Origin: Microdon myrmicae | Taxonomy: Eukaryota; Arthropoda; Insecta; Diptera; Syrphidae | Direction of reading: 5' to 3' | DNA length: 64,000 nucleotides | Assembly (NCBI GenBank): GCA_963931805.1 | Contig: OZ007500.1 | Coordinates: 43,459,988-43,523,987, forward strand | Part shown: positions 31,630-42,621 of the stretch, piece after piece | Layout: each line of letters begins with the position of its first letter | Position numbering within the stretch: the first letter of the stretch is position 1 | Made by a program: the position numbers and the translations under genes | Notes under the pieces: model-generated | Databases searched by the model: none | Told to the model about the DNA's origin: nothing | What the model saw: only the letters and a program-made list of their open reading frames with translations

Positions 31630-32327
31630 TACAGTACATACACGTCACCTATAATAATTGTATCTAAACCAACGGGAGAGATTACAATTTGCATCGATTG
31701 TAAGGTAACACTCCACAGGTTTGTTCAGACTGAGCATTATATCCTACCACGCAAAGACGATATTTTTTTCGAGTCTAGCCATGTGTAAGTACTTTTGTGT
31801 CATAGATTTGTCAGGGGCATATCAACAGTTGCAACTTCCGGAAAAATCAAAGGAATATTTTACAATCAATACCCATAAGGGTTTATTTCGTGACACAAAG
31901 TTTCCCTTCGGTGTTAAATCAGCTGCTAAAATTTGCCAGGGTGTGATGGCCAAGATTTTGTTAGGGGTGCAAAACGTCTCATGCTATTTGGATGATATTT
32001 TGTCTGCAGGGATTTCATATTAATATTACAAATATCATATATCCATTTTACAATGCAACACCATCTAAGACGGTATTGATTCATCGATTTTCAATATCTA
32101 ATATCACTGGTTTACAAAGTAAAATAAAATTCTGTGTGTTTAATATCGCTGTATTTTTCCTACGTACTTTGGATGCTAAACCGAAAATCACATTGCATAC
32201 ACCTTTTATGCATTGGTTTTCGAGAAATAATTTTTTGATTCCTTTTTCACGAACATAGCTTTACATGTTAGAATATATCTCGAATGAGAAAAGTTCGATT
32301 GAGTCACAGAATATATCATAACTCCAA

Positions 32328-32460
32328 ACATTTATTGGCCTGTAGGAAGCCGAAAGTTCATGACCCCACCGACTCGACTCCGCCATTGTTCCCTGTCCCG
32401 TGCGCTCTCCTTCCACGTTCGACCACCCGATCCGATCTCCTCGAGGTTCAACCAAAAATT
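32328..32460 (-). mobile_element. LINE 3' fragment, same family as 23.4 kb
   Basis: On the minus strand it reads CTCGAGGAGATCGGATCG, GTGGAAGGAGAGCGCACGGG, AGTCGAGTCGGTGGGGTCAT and ends GCCAATAAATGTTTGG, the counterpart of 23700-23820. About 130 bp only. Confidence 0.65.
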
Positions 32461-32479
32461 CATATCTCATAAATCAATC

Positions 32480-33408
32480 CTTAAAAATATTTTTAATGCG
32501 ATTTTCGAGGTGAGCAGACCTAAATACCTTAGAAAAATATTGTGGCATTGAATGCTTGTAAACCAGTGTATTTACTTGAATTCGACAAAAGCGTGAAGGT
32601 CCAGATATTTTTATATCCTTCACCAATTTTAGTTTTGACAGTATGTAATAATGAAATAAATTTAATAAACATCTTAATCAAATAATTGGCATCAATTGGA
32701 CCATAACAAATAATGTTTAGGCTCCATTCGCGTTCGTCTTTTTGTTTGTTTTTGAAAGACACATTAAACTTTTGAAAGAGAGATTAACTTATATGACGAG
32801 GATTATCTGATCTCAAGGACATTCAATAACATATTTATATTATAATAAATGCATAACAAGTTCTTCAACATGATTACTCATTGGCTGACATTCCGACGAT
32901 TAACGATACAATTGTATCCAAAAATATGCTGATTCATGTCTGCATCAAGAAACTTATTTTGTGATATCAAAAAAAATCTGTAAAAGCTTGAATGTCCATC
33001 AAATTTTGGAGGAATTTTAGGTGAAGGTCCACTTGTTTATCTATCCTTCACTGAACATAATTCTGACATAATCCAATAATCCAATAAAGTTAAACCGCTC
33101 TCCCCAACAATCATCCAGGATGGTTTACATATCTTAGTAGGGCGGTAAGGAGTCTGTCACTCTCCAACAAACGGGGGTTCAATTGCCAAATTTGTGACAA
33201 ACAATAAACTTACAATTTCTGTCGCTAGAACTGCGACAAGTTATGGAATCTAACACGAATGTCGGCAGATTTTAGGTATGAAATTTGATGCCCATATAAA
33301 TATTTACAGATGGACAGTCTCTTAAGTTAGATGCGTTTAGTTGTACTTTTATCTTAAGTAATGTTTAAGTAAATAAATAGAATACAAAAAAGAATTAAGT
33401 CGGTGAAA
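32480..33408. other. No gene; short inverted repeats
   Basis: AT-rich. GTGAAGGTCC...CCTTCAC pairs occur near 32594-32623 and again near 33022-33053, each about 30-40 bp apart, suggesting decayed hairpin repeats. No coding content recognised. Confidence 0.4.
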
Positions 33409-33412
33409 GGTT

Positions 33413-34712
33413 TGTGGCGGTCCCGCCAAACCCCACGGTTCGCTTACGTGAAAAACCCCCATAACTTCGACCCAACTTATACGTTTCGCTAATGCAAGCG
33501 CATTAGCACCTTAAGTGCTTTACGCATCTAGGTTATCAAATTCATAATCTAAAAGTCCCGGTAAAAGAAAACTTACCTTTCATGCATCTCTTCGCATACA
33601 ATTCCCCGTAAGATTTCTTTTCTACCTTTTCAGGAATCCCAAAACCTATTCGGTACCTTCGGTTGCCAAGCAATTTTGTTCCTCATGTGCACCCTTATTT
33701 TCCCACATGCATGTACCTTGCAGACCCTTTGTCCAAGGGACAAAAGCAATACGCGCATCTAGCGTCTAGTGCTATAAAACCGAATTCCTGTATGGATGTA
33801 AACATGCATAATATCCATCCAATGATTTGTTTTCCCACTAACAAACAATCTCCAATTCCCTTCTCTGCATATACAAGTGCAAGCAAGGGATTCGTTTTGG
33901 CCACCGACCCAAGATACGATATACAATTCTTATTGTATAAAGTATTGTAATACGTTAGCACATCTTTCGAATGGCTATTCGTATATTTACACAAGGGCAT
34001 CACTCATCTAAGACGTTTATGATGCCCTTGTCTCATCTTTTTTCTTACCACATTTCTTCGAAGAATCGTCGTCTATTTATTTAGACGCGATGCACTTCAT
34101 AGACAACGATCTTCTCGATCCCTTTGTCCTTGCCCTCACCTGCTTTGTTTTGCCATTGCCTCCGCGCATGAGTAAACAACACAGACCTGAACGATCACAC
34201 ACATACCACCATGATCTCCATTACGAGATCTGGTTCTCTATTCCACCAAGAGAGACTTTACGTTTCTCTGGTGGTAAGTAAATACATATCCTTAGTGGAG
34301 AGGATATCTACCACCACCACCAAACGAAGGTTTTATCGCTGAGTCCATTTCCATCTGCCGACCACGCTGGTCGCGCTGACTTCCGCTCTCCGGTGCACAC
34401 GGAGATGCGTTTATGCCCGGAGTCGAGTGTGCGCTAATTTTCAACATTTAATATTTAACCGGTCGAGTTTCAGTTCGTGTTTATTGAAACTACGATATTA
34501 AAATAAATATAAACATTCTTTTACCAATAAAATAACATTAATAAGAAATAAAAATCATTTAGTGTTTGTATTCTTCTTGTGGTGATCGTTCGCTCCGTAT
34601 TTTGAAACTTGAGCATTTTCGCGGCGTCGCTCAGTGTTGTGTCCAGTGAACAGTTCGTGGGACGGAGTAGAACCCCGTGTCGTACGTCGGCACAGCGACT
34701 TTGATCCCTACA
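33413..34712 (-). mobile_element. Solo LTR of Gypsy-type family, copy B1 (1.3 kb)
   Basis: Plus-strand left end TGTGGCGGTCCCGCC and right end ATCCCTACA are flanked by GGTT (33409-33412 and 34713-34716). Read on the minus strand it is TGTAGGG...CCGCCACA, the same termini as A1/A2 reversed. It contains the hairpin CGCTAATGCAAGCGCATTAG near 33487, and CCTTTCATGCATCTCTTCG and CGGAGTCGAGT(G/C) blocks shared with B2 at roughly three-quarters identity by eye. Confidence 0.65.
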
Positions 34713-34716
34713 GGTT

Positions 34717-35536
34717 CTTTCTCGAATTTTTGTTAGGACTATAAGAACACACAGGGTAGTAAAATAAAAAAATAAAGGTTGGGGAGACGAAAATCAACAA
34801 AAGATAGATACAACATAAAATGTGATTCTTTTACACTCCATTAAATTAGAAATTATTGCTTTAAATATCCCTTTAAACATATTTTCGTTGCAATGTTCTT
34901 AAACTGCGGGAGTGCCAGCAGTGTCATTAGACACACTAGTCCGTGAAATTCTTAGACGCCATAGGATCGTTCATTATAATGCAGCGTGCGTTTTAGGTTC
35001 ATGCGTATTACGTAAACATGAATCCTGTGACGATTTCGTGCTGTGGTCACTTCGGTTTACAAAACATTAGTCAAGCATCAAGGGCGAAGTATATCCGTGA
35101 ATGGATCACACGGGTTAACACAACTGGGTCAACAGTAAGAAGGATTAACGAGGGTCGTCAGAGCGCAACAGAGGCAGTTCAGCTTGCTAGTAGATCAGAA
35201 TGAGGAGCTAAGCTTTAAACATTACGGGGACTATTTATCGTTTATGAAGGTTTTTACATCGTAATTTGCATCTCAAAGTATATACATATACATGCATTGC
35301 ATGAGGTCTCCCAAGAGAATCGTCGGAGAATGCGGTCACAATTAGAGCTCTCAAGCATAAGAAAATGGCAACGAAGGTCGGATTCTTCCACCAAAGGAAG
35401 ATGGACCCACACCATGATACCTGATATAGAAACATGGGTGAAAAGAAAACATGGCGAGCTGAATTACAACTTGACTCAGCTAATATCAGGACATGGATGT
35501 GTGGGGTTTATTTAGTTATGTGCAGACATGTGCACG
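34717..35536. other. Spacer between two LTR copies, no gene
   Basis: About 0.8 kb with no gag, pol or primer-binding site that I can identify. It could be unique sequence between two solo LTRs or the gutted interior of one element. Confidence 0.4.
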
Positions 35537-35540
35537 GGTT

Positions 35541-36709
35541 TGTGGCGGTTCCGCCAAACCCCACGGCCCACTTACCAGAAAAACCCAACTTTCTTAAGTT
35601 CGCTAATGCAACCACATTAGCACCTTAAATGCTTTACGCATTAAATAGAGCAATTTATAATCTAAGAGCCCCTAGAAGAGAATTCTTACCTTTCATGCAT
35701 CTCTTCGTATACAAATTCCCTATAAGAATTCCTTCCTAACTTATCATAATTTCCCTGAAAGAAAATTCATCGGTTCAGATATAATACAACCGCATAATCA
35801 GCGAATTTTATCCTTGAGTTGTCTTATCCCAGCCTCAACATGTGTAGAATAAAAACTACCTACATACACATTGGCTGGCGACCACTTTAACCAACGATAA
35901 ACAGTCCAACGCAGCTGCATGTAATTAGCACCATAGACGTTGGAACTAATTCCCTAACTCGCACCATGTGCAAACAAAACAATGCTGTTCTTCAAAGGTT
36001 TTCTGGCGATACCATAAACAATTCACATCGTTTGTGGTATCCCAAATGCAATTCCCATTTAATGAGTTTCAGTTTATTTATCTAGCTGACTCTAATCACA
36101 GACCGATGCATTGGGTCGCTTCTCCTTTGTTCTTTTTCCCTAGCTGTAGGCTTTGTTTATCCTTGCTGAAATGCACCGATAAACACGGTGATGTGTACGA
36201 ACACACATACACACCACTGCACCAAAAGATCGCGTTTCCTTGGTGGCCACACCCTTAAGGGAAACATTTTCTCTCTCTCTTCCGTTCCTTAACCCTAACC
36301 GAGGATGGAATTTAAGTCAGAGTTCTATCCTCGAGGAGTCTTATTACATCCGCCGACCACCACGGTCGACCTGACTCCCGCTCTCCGTCGCGCGGCGGAG
36401 AAGCGTAGATATACCCGAAGTCGAGTCGAGAAAGAAGTGTTTCATCTTGTATAAGATTTATAAAAATCAATTTAATATTAATAATAAGTTCTAAGTAAAG
36501 AAATAAAAAACGGTGATCACCAATAGACAGTGTGTATAATTTACCGTGCTGCAGTGCCTTCGGCGTTCCTAATGTGTTTTCCTGATGACCGGTGACATGC
36601 TGTTTTCCTTCAGTGTTTGGCGGAACATTTTTGGAACTTTAGTGACAGACGGATGGGGATAGGAGTGAACAGAGTGCCCGTGTCTGGCACAATATACTCC
36701 TTCCCCACA
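35541..36709 (-). mobile_element. Solo LTR of Gypsy-type family, copy B2 (1.17 kb)
   Basis: Left end TGTGGCGGTTCCGCC, right end TTCCCCACA, flanked by GGTT (35537-35540 and 36710-36713). Shares with B1 CGCTAATGCAACCACATTAG, ACCTTTCATGCATCTCTTCG, and a CGCCGACCAC...CCGCTCTCCG block near 36350. Same 4-bp flank as B1. Confidence 0.65.
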
Positions 36710-36713
36710 GGTT

Positions 36714-37379
36714 CACTAGATTTCCCATCACCAATCCAAGCACTCTTGATTTTCTGTCCTCTTTTCTACTGTCTTAAGTATCTTTTCACCAAGAATATCT
36801 GTAACCCGAGAACGTGTATACTTATCACTGTCCTTCCGGATGCAATCCGTGGTCCTGCTATGTGAGGTACGGTCCCAGGCACAGAAAAGAAAACACTGAA
36901 GTTGGCTCGTTTGGTAGTTTAACTGGGCTTTTTTATTTAACTTCATGAGTAATTTATACAGAATTATCCAAATTGTTGTTCAAATAATCATAAAATGTAC
37001 ATGGTAAATCAAAACAACACATCGAGAAATACTAATGGTACTTCTTATTCATTACTTGTAACAATTACTTAAAATATGAATTCTTTTGTAGTACGTACTC
37101 CACAGCGTATCAAAACTCGACAATTGCGTCCGCGCACCACAGTGGGTAATAATCTACTCCTTGTGGTAAGCGAGAAATTTGAATTCTTCCCTCGTCCAGC
37201 GACCAATGGCAGAAGATCTCCGACCCTTGGTCCCAGCGAGGGTGCGCACACACGCGCCAAGATCATTTCGGCAGCTCATGCTGCGTGTCCATGAGTACGC
37301 GAACTGCAGATAAACAAATTCAACAAAGGGATAAACTAAGAGAAGTGGTTGCAGCTGAGCAGACCATCATGCGGTCAGG
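36714..37379. other. No gene recognised; left limit of LTR A3 unclear
   Basis: No convincing coding region. The left end of LTR copy A3 should fall in or near this interval but I could not find a TGTGGGG terminus with the GATG flank. Confidence 0.35.
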
Positions 37380-37838
37380 AACTGGGTTTTCATAGGATGG
37401 CAACTGCGTACAGCATCTATGCCGATCGTGCACATATCGATGGAGGCTCAAAGGGTCGAACTCTCGTGTGTATATTTACAATATAGGGAATTCGATTTCC
37501 TTTGGCAGCCAATCGCGAGCTATGTTATGCTCGTCAGTCGGACGAGCGGCCGACGTGTATGCAGATAAAAAGGGGAATATGCCATGCACGTGTGCGGCAA
37601 AATACATTTGGAGATATGTGGATTGATATCTTTCGGGTTTCATGTCGGTTACATGATGTCGTAACCGAATTGATTTTCAGGGACATGATGTGTTGAATGC
37701 AAGCATGCCCCTGGGGGAAATGTTTGAAGATGCTAATGCAACTGCATTAGCGAATGATAATGGTTTTAGGTGTTCTAGGAAGAAGTTTTTGGATGATTAA
37801 TAGAAAGGTAAGTAGTGGCGTTCAATGAAACCGCCACT
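37380..37838 (+). mobile_element. LTR family copy A3, partial
   Basis: The right end AACCGCCACT and the hairpin GCTAATGCAACTGCATTAGC near 37731 match copy A2 (around 14490 and 14635), and CATGATGTGTTGAATGCAAG, GCACGTGTGCGGCA and TTTCATGTCGGTTACATG align with A2 at 14430, 14335 and 14385. The left boundary is not determined. Confidence 0.55.
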
Positions 37839-37844
37839 GATGCT

Positions 37845-38113
37845 TTCGGCAATACTTGCACAAGTATAAACATGCGAATCACCCATACTGCTTGTATTGC
37901 GAAGGCAAAATAGAAAATGCGGAACACGTACTCACAGACTGCGTGAGATTCGAGATAGCACGAACGATTTTGGAGAGACATATGAGACGGACAGTTACTC
38001 CGACAGGAGTAATAGAATACATGCTGAGTTCAAAACAGGCACGGTACGTAACAAATGGTATCCTTTGTGAAATGATGCAGCATTTGCGACGCGACGAGCG
38101 GAGTAACAGCTAA
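37845..38113 (+). pseudogene. R1-like LINE C-terminal fragment
   Basis: Frame 37856-38113 encodes HPYCLYCEGKIENAEHVLTD and CVRFEIARTILE, a CCHC-type C-X2-C-X8-H-X4-C knuckle typical of the C terminus of R1-clade ORF2 proteins, ending at a stop. Only about 85 residues remain. It starts directly after the right end of LTR A3, so the LTR may have inserted into it. Confidence 0.65.
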
Positions 38114-38393
38114 ACTCCGTCACGCCCCGCGATGGAATATCTAAAAGAAAATTCCGCGGGGATCAACGGGAATATGTGCCTGGTTTTAGTCGGTAAAAAC
38201 TCGGCATGCCTCTGAATCGGCCCAGAGGTATCTTTTGAAGGTTTCCTCCTTCCTACCGAAACGAAAAACATACATGATTTTGCCAACATGATGCTGGGAC
38301 GTTTCGACAAGAAAAACCAACCCGGAAGCAATAAGAGGACCAATTTGCGAATAATTTGACAACCGCTATTTGTATTGTGGTATAAAAATATTC

Positions 38394-38518
38394 TTCGGCG
38401 CAAGGCTAATAACCTTGCCCGTAAAAATAAATTATTATGGAAAATTTAACAAGTCTCGAGACTTGCTAAATACGGCCAAGACCCGATCCCGGTTGTAGTA
38501 CCGATGATGACGATGATG
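38394..38518 (+). mobile_element. Headless RTE-derived SINE, copy f
   Basis: The 12-bp duplication ATAAAAATATTC at 38382-38393 and 38519-38530 brackets 125 bp starting TTCGGCGCAAGGCTAATAAC, with no tRNA head. ATTATGGAAAATTTAACAAG is followed directly by the RTE 3' end and GATGATGACGATGATGAT. Confidence 0.92.
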
Positions 38519-38689
38519 ATAAAAATATTCACTATATTAATTCAAGAACATTTACTTTAAAATATTCATTTTATAAATTCATCTTGGAACTAACAATTAC
38601 GTTGAGCTGACAATTGATCACAAACTGTCGTTTTATTTTCAGTTTTTTTTTTACACAAACGCGCGCACAAAAGGGGATTTTGGAGTACC

Positions 38690-39925
38690 CTTAAATGTCA
38701 GAGCACAGTACGAGCGGAAGGAGAGGAAATGGATAAGGAAAGGAGGTATCGATGTACATTGGTCTTAAATGCCTGGACATTACAACGACGAGGAAACACA
38801 TGATCAGGTAGAGTATTCCACATTCGTGTGGTTCAGCTAAAGAATGAGTCCCTATGTTTGTTTGGGCACGCGAAGTTGACATTCAACGTGATCTGTTGCG
38901 CATACTCAGATTGACGGGTATCGCGGGAAATGTCTGAGGGGGCGGAACACATCCAGCAAGTTCAGTTGGACAACGACCGTGATAACACCTATAGAGAGGA
39001 GATAGGCATGATACGTTGCGCCTATGTTCTAACGACGGAATTGCTCGGCTCACAGTTGGATCCCCAATAAATTTCACTGTTCGTTTTTGCATCCTATCGA
39101 GCACGTATAGTGCAGTTTTGGATGCGCCTGACCAAATATGGGAGTTGAACTCCATTTTGGGACGAATATACGCTTTCTAAGCTCCTCGATAGTATAGTGG
39201 TTTGTATAGTTAGTAAACCCGCCTGTCACGCGGGAGACCGGGGTTCGTTTCCCCGTGGGAGAGCCTCTGGCGCAAGACTAATAACCTTGCCCGGAAAAAA
39301 CAAATCATTATGGAACATTTAACAACAAGCCTCAGGACTTGCTAAATAAAGCCAAGACCGGTTCCCGGTTGTAGTGCCGATGATGATGATGATACGCTTG
39401 GTAAATAGTGGCCATGTTGGATGGAGTGAAGTAGTTTTTGCATCTCTTAAGGAACCCCATGCATTTGGCCGCACTTTTCGCAGCTTCAAATATGTGGTCA
39501 CTCCAGTTAAGAGTCGAATTAATTCGAGTGCCGAGGATTGATAATTTCTTGGCTTCGTCGATGCAAGTGCCGTTCATAGACAGTATATTTACTTTGAGGC
39601 TCGCGTTTGACGACAAGAGACAGCACTGAGATTTTTGGGCATTGAATTCTACTCGGTTAGATAATCCCCATTGATATATCTTGTTGAGGTTTGAATTCAA
39701 TGTATCAAGCATAAGTTGCTGGTTGGTAGTGACGTTCGAAGAGTTTGGGCGGGAGTGTTCGTATGAGTATGAGAAACTCAAAGTGCCATCATCAGATGAC
39801 GAAGGGAGTGGGTGAGACTACAGAACCTTGGGGAACGCCTACATTCATTTGATGGGAGACAGATTTGACACCATCAAGAACCACTTGGATTGAACAGTCA
39901 GAAAGATAGTTGTGGAGTTCAGAAG
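38690..39925 (-). pseudogene. CR1-like LINE RT end and C terminus
   Basis: 39925-39790 has GVPQGSVVSP; 39781-39395 has INKIYQWGLSNRVEFNAQKS and LGTRINSTLNWSDHIFEAAK; after the SINE, 39155-38883 has YIRPKMEFNSHIWSGASKTA and LYRCYHGRCPTELAG, then TRMWNTLPDHVFPRRCN to a stop near 38690. The YADD block between the first two pieces is deleted. Confidence 0.72.
39176..39391 (+). mobile_element. tRNA-Asp-headed SINE, copy g
   Basis: Flanked by ATACGCTT (39168-39175 and 39392-39399) in the CR1-like LINE. Head GCTCCTCGATAGTATAGTGG with a small GTATAGTTAGTAAAC expansion, CCTGTCACGCGGGAG, GGTTCGTTTCC; body GCGCAAGACTAATAACCTT, ATTATGGAACATTTAACAAC, RTE 3' end and five GAT units. Confidence 0.92.
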
Positions 39926-41039
39926 TGTGTCCTACACGACACGGGAACGTTCTTCACTAGGACTTTCACTGTGTTAACCCGTACGTGCGTGCGATAATCC
40001 AAGAAAACGGTTGAGATGAAGCAGCAGAACGTAAGGTACGCCAGCACACTAAGTGAGTACGCCATGGTGGCATTTCCACGAGCTAAAACTGTGTGCATTA
40101 TAAAATTGAACAATAAAAACTTGCTGACCGAACGGAATTGGAATGGATCTGATTTAAAATCAAACTCGTTTTAACTCTTTAATGGGAATGGTTGTTGGTA
40201 CTCAAATTGCCGACAGACACGTCTTTCCTTTTCCTTGGAGCTCGAGCGTGTGCAAAAGCGTGCACACGCTGCGGTAGTTGGGTAACGACTCACTTGAATT
40301 AGGGATGAAGGTGGGTAATTTAATTTTTGCACACAAGACAACCAATAGAGATCATACTTCTGCTTTCTCATTGCCATGTCCGTCGACGTGTGGTGAAAAC
40401 ATCGGTTAATTCGATAGTCGACGAACATGGGAGAATGAGAGAACAGAAACACAAAGTACTATGATCTCGGGGTGGGTTTTGTTGTGTGTGCATGAATCAA
40501 TGCGGCTCTGAGACTAGCCCACTGACCCAATTCGGTGAATGTGGTGATCTCAGAGTGCACTGAACTGTAGGAAGACAGAACTGTGAAGGAGAGGAAAATT
40601 TTGTTGGTGCTATTCACCTGTGAAAAGAGAGCATTGATCCCCAGCGAATAGATTGTCTGGAGAAAGTGAATAGGACGCTGAATTGGCTAGGGAAATCTGA
40701 TCATGGGAACTAAATTAAATGCTTTGATAATTTCCCCAGCGGTTGCATGATTATGCAACCGCGTCGTTTGATCAGACTATGCCGTTGCTAGCCGACATGA
40801 TGCGATTTCCGGTGGAAATCTCATGGGTTATCGAAATGGAGTTGCCGTATGGCAAAAAGAAAGCTAAACTCAATTATGCATTATCTGCATAGGATAATGA
40901 GTTTAGCTATGCGTCCGTTTAACATGATTTACAGGTGAAATAGCTTATAAGGGGAATAAGGGTAGAAATGATCGCTGAAAGCAGTCGAAATAAGGTATGA
41001 AATTGTGGGTTGGTTGTCCATGTGGTATAGAGAACCCCA
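39926..41039 (-). mobile_element. LTR of the family next to gag at 60.3 kb, copy C2
   Basis: On the minus strand it starts TCTTGGGGTTCTCTATACCA and shares with 60270-60905 the hairpin-forming TAGCTAAACTCATTATCCTA / TGCATAATTGAGTTTAGCT, GCCATACGGCAAC, TGCATCATG/ATGCAACCGC, and CAGCGTCCTATT blocks in order over about 600 bp. The far end is uncertain (GGACACA at 39926-39932 is my best guess). It interrupts the CR1-like LINE between RT blocks. A clear target duplication was not found. Confidence 0.6.
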
Positions 41040-41350
41040 AGAGTCTCTTATCCATTGGTTCCGGGAATTTTCCACTCCATATGAATGTGATTTTGATAAA
41101 AGGGTTGGATGCCAAACTCTGGCTTTTGAAATATCCAATGTGACTACGTTGTTTTAACCGAGGTAGTGAATGGAATGGCTTCACTTTTAGGTAAGGTACG
41201 CCATCAAATCTCCTGCGGACCTGTTGCTACGAAAGTCATATTGGCGGCCATTTGATTCCAGATATTTCGAAAGTTGACAGTTAATCAGTGATTCCATTAC
41301 CTTCGAGAGAATAGTAGTTAGTGCTATGGGTCAATAAAAAGAGAGAGATT

Positions 41351-42514
41351 GTGTCGACTCTAACAGATACACATAATTCACAAGCAAAATAGTGAAGAAC
41401 ACGAACGAAAAATCGAATAAGAAGAATACATCAGAACCGTATACCAAGCGATAACAAAAATAATTCACATCAGTGGAGTATAGTCGAGTTTGGAAATCAA
41501 ATTCTAAACACGGTCAGTAGCCTGATGGGTAACGCTTAGGAAAATTTTTTTTCGTGAGTCAAGCTGTCATAGCGTCAGTTCGAATCACACGATCTTCTTC
41601 ACTATTATTTCAAACGCTATAATTGGTGACTACGACGTGATCTGTACACGCAGCACACACTCCCCATAGTAAACAGAACTTCACACACGCAATCATGACT
41701 TCTGCATAGAGCACACTCGCTTCCTCCGACATTCTCTCGTTCGCTTGTCGTTTGCACCGAATCTGATCGTAACGAAATTACTGGGAAGGGGGTGGTGTGG
41801 CGACTCTAATAGATACACACAATTCACAAGCAAAATAGTGAAGAACACGAACGAAAAATCGAATAAGAAGAATACATCAGAACCGTATACCAAGCGATAA
41901 CAAAAATAATTCACATCAGTGGAGTATAGTCGAGTTTGGAAATCAAATTCTAAACACGGTCAGTAGCCTGATGGGTAACGCTTAGGAAAATTTTTTTTCG
42001 TGAGTCAAGCTGTCATAGCGTCAGTTCGAATCACACGATCTTCTTCACTATTATTTCAAACGCTATAATTGGTGACTACGACGTGATCTGTACACGCAGC
42101 ACACACTCCCCGTAGTAAACAGAACTTCACACACGCAATCATGACTTCTGCATAGAGCACACTCGCTTGCTCCGACATTCTCTCGTTCGCTCGTCGTTTG
42201 CACCGAATCTGATCGTAACGAAGTTACTGGGAAGGGGGTGGTGTGGCGACTCTAACAGATACACACAATTCACAAGCAAAATAGTGAAGAACACGAACGA
42301 AAAATCGAATAAGGAAAATACATCAGAACCGCATACCAAGCGGTAACAAAAATAATTCACACCAGTGGAGTATAGTCGAGTTTGGAAATCAAATTCTAAA
42401 CACGGTCAGTAGCCTGATGGGTAACGCTTAGGTTCAATTTTTTTTACGTGATTCAAACTGTAATAGCGTCAGTTCGAATCACACGATCTTCTTCACTATT
42501 ATTTCAAACGCTAT
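41351..42514 (+). repeat. R446 tandem array, exact 446-bp period, 2.6 units
   Basis: CGACTCTAA(C/T)AGATACAC occurs at 41355, 41801 and 42247, exactly 446 bp apart. Units are about 98 percent alike by eye. The array starts and ends with the same 265-bp segment (CTAACAGATACAC to CAAACGCTATAA), separated by a 181-bp spacer (TTGGTGACTACGACG to GGGGGTGGTGTGGC). The 265-bp segment carries an A-box-like TAGCCTGATGGGTAACGC and a B-box-like GTTCGAATCACACG. Inserted in the minus-strand CR1-like LINE. Confidence 0.9.
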
Positions 42515-42621
42515 AAGATGATTTGTCCGCTTTTTTGGGAATTGGCTGAATGTTCGCTGCCTTCCATCTATTTGGGAAATGGCCAGTGGAATAAGACAAA
42601 TGGAAGAGTTTCCGCAGTGGT

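Larger units (their letters stand above)
29700..32030 (+). mobile_element. Gypsy-type protease/RT remnant with nested SINE and mariner
   Basis: Plus-strand Gypsy pol pieces: CALELIVIKAERLMRPFLGF and LDKLFPNWTELL (29820-29940), then EVILKPGTPPIFHKAYSV near 30040-30110, GRLCDESILEPI near 30140-30175; interrupted by SINE e and mariner copy 3; then SPIIIVSKPTGEI near 31645-31690, FCVIDLSGAYQQLQLPEKSK (31788-31850), LFRDTKFPFGVKSA and VSCYLDDILS (to 32022). The RT catalytic YLDD is present but frames shift and stops occur. Confidence 0.8.

Noticed and set aside
33413..36709. B1 and B2 as the two LTRs of a single intact retrotransposon
   Set aside because: Identity is too low for a pair made by one reverse transcription event of recent age, the 0.8-kb interior shows no gag or pol, and each copy has its own GGTT flanks; kept as solo LTRs with the alternative stated.
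39919..40065. Possible first exon of a secreted protein (MAYSLSVLAYLTFCCF..., near-perfect Kozak context on the minus strand)
   Set aside because: It falls inside the insertion that splits the CR1-like LINE and is bounded by LTR-like sequence; no donor or downstream exon could be paired with it and no family was recognised.
41351..42514. CRISPR-like or simple satellite array
   Set aside because: The unit is 446 bp, eukaryotic, and the arrays end in a fixed phase at several loci, which suits an element with terminal repeats better than a satellite; nothing resembles CRISPR.
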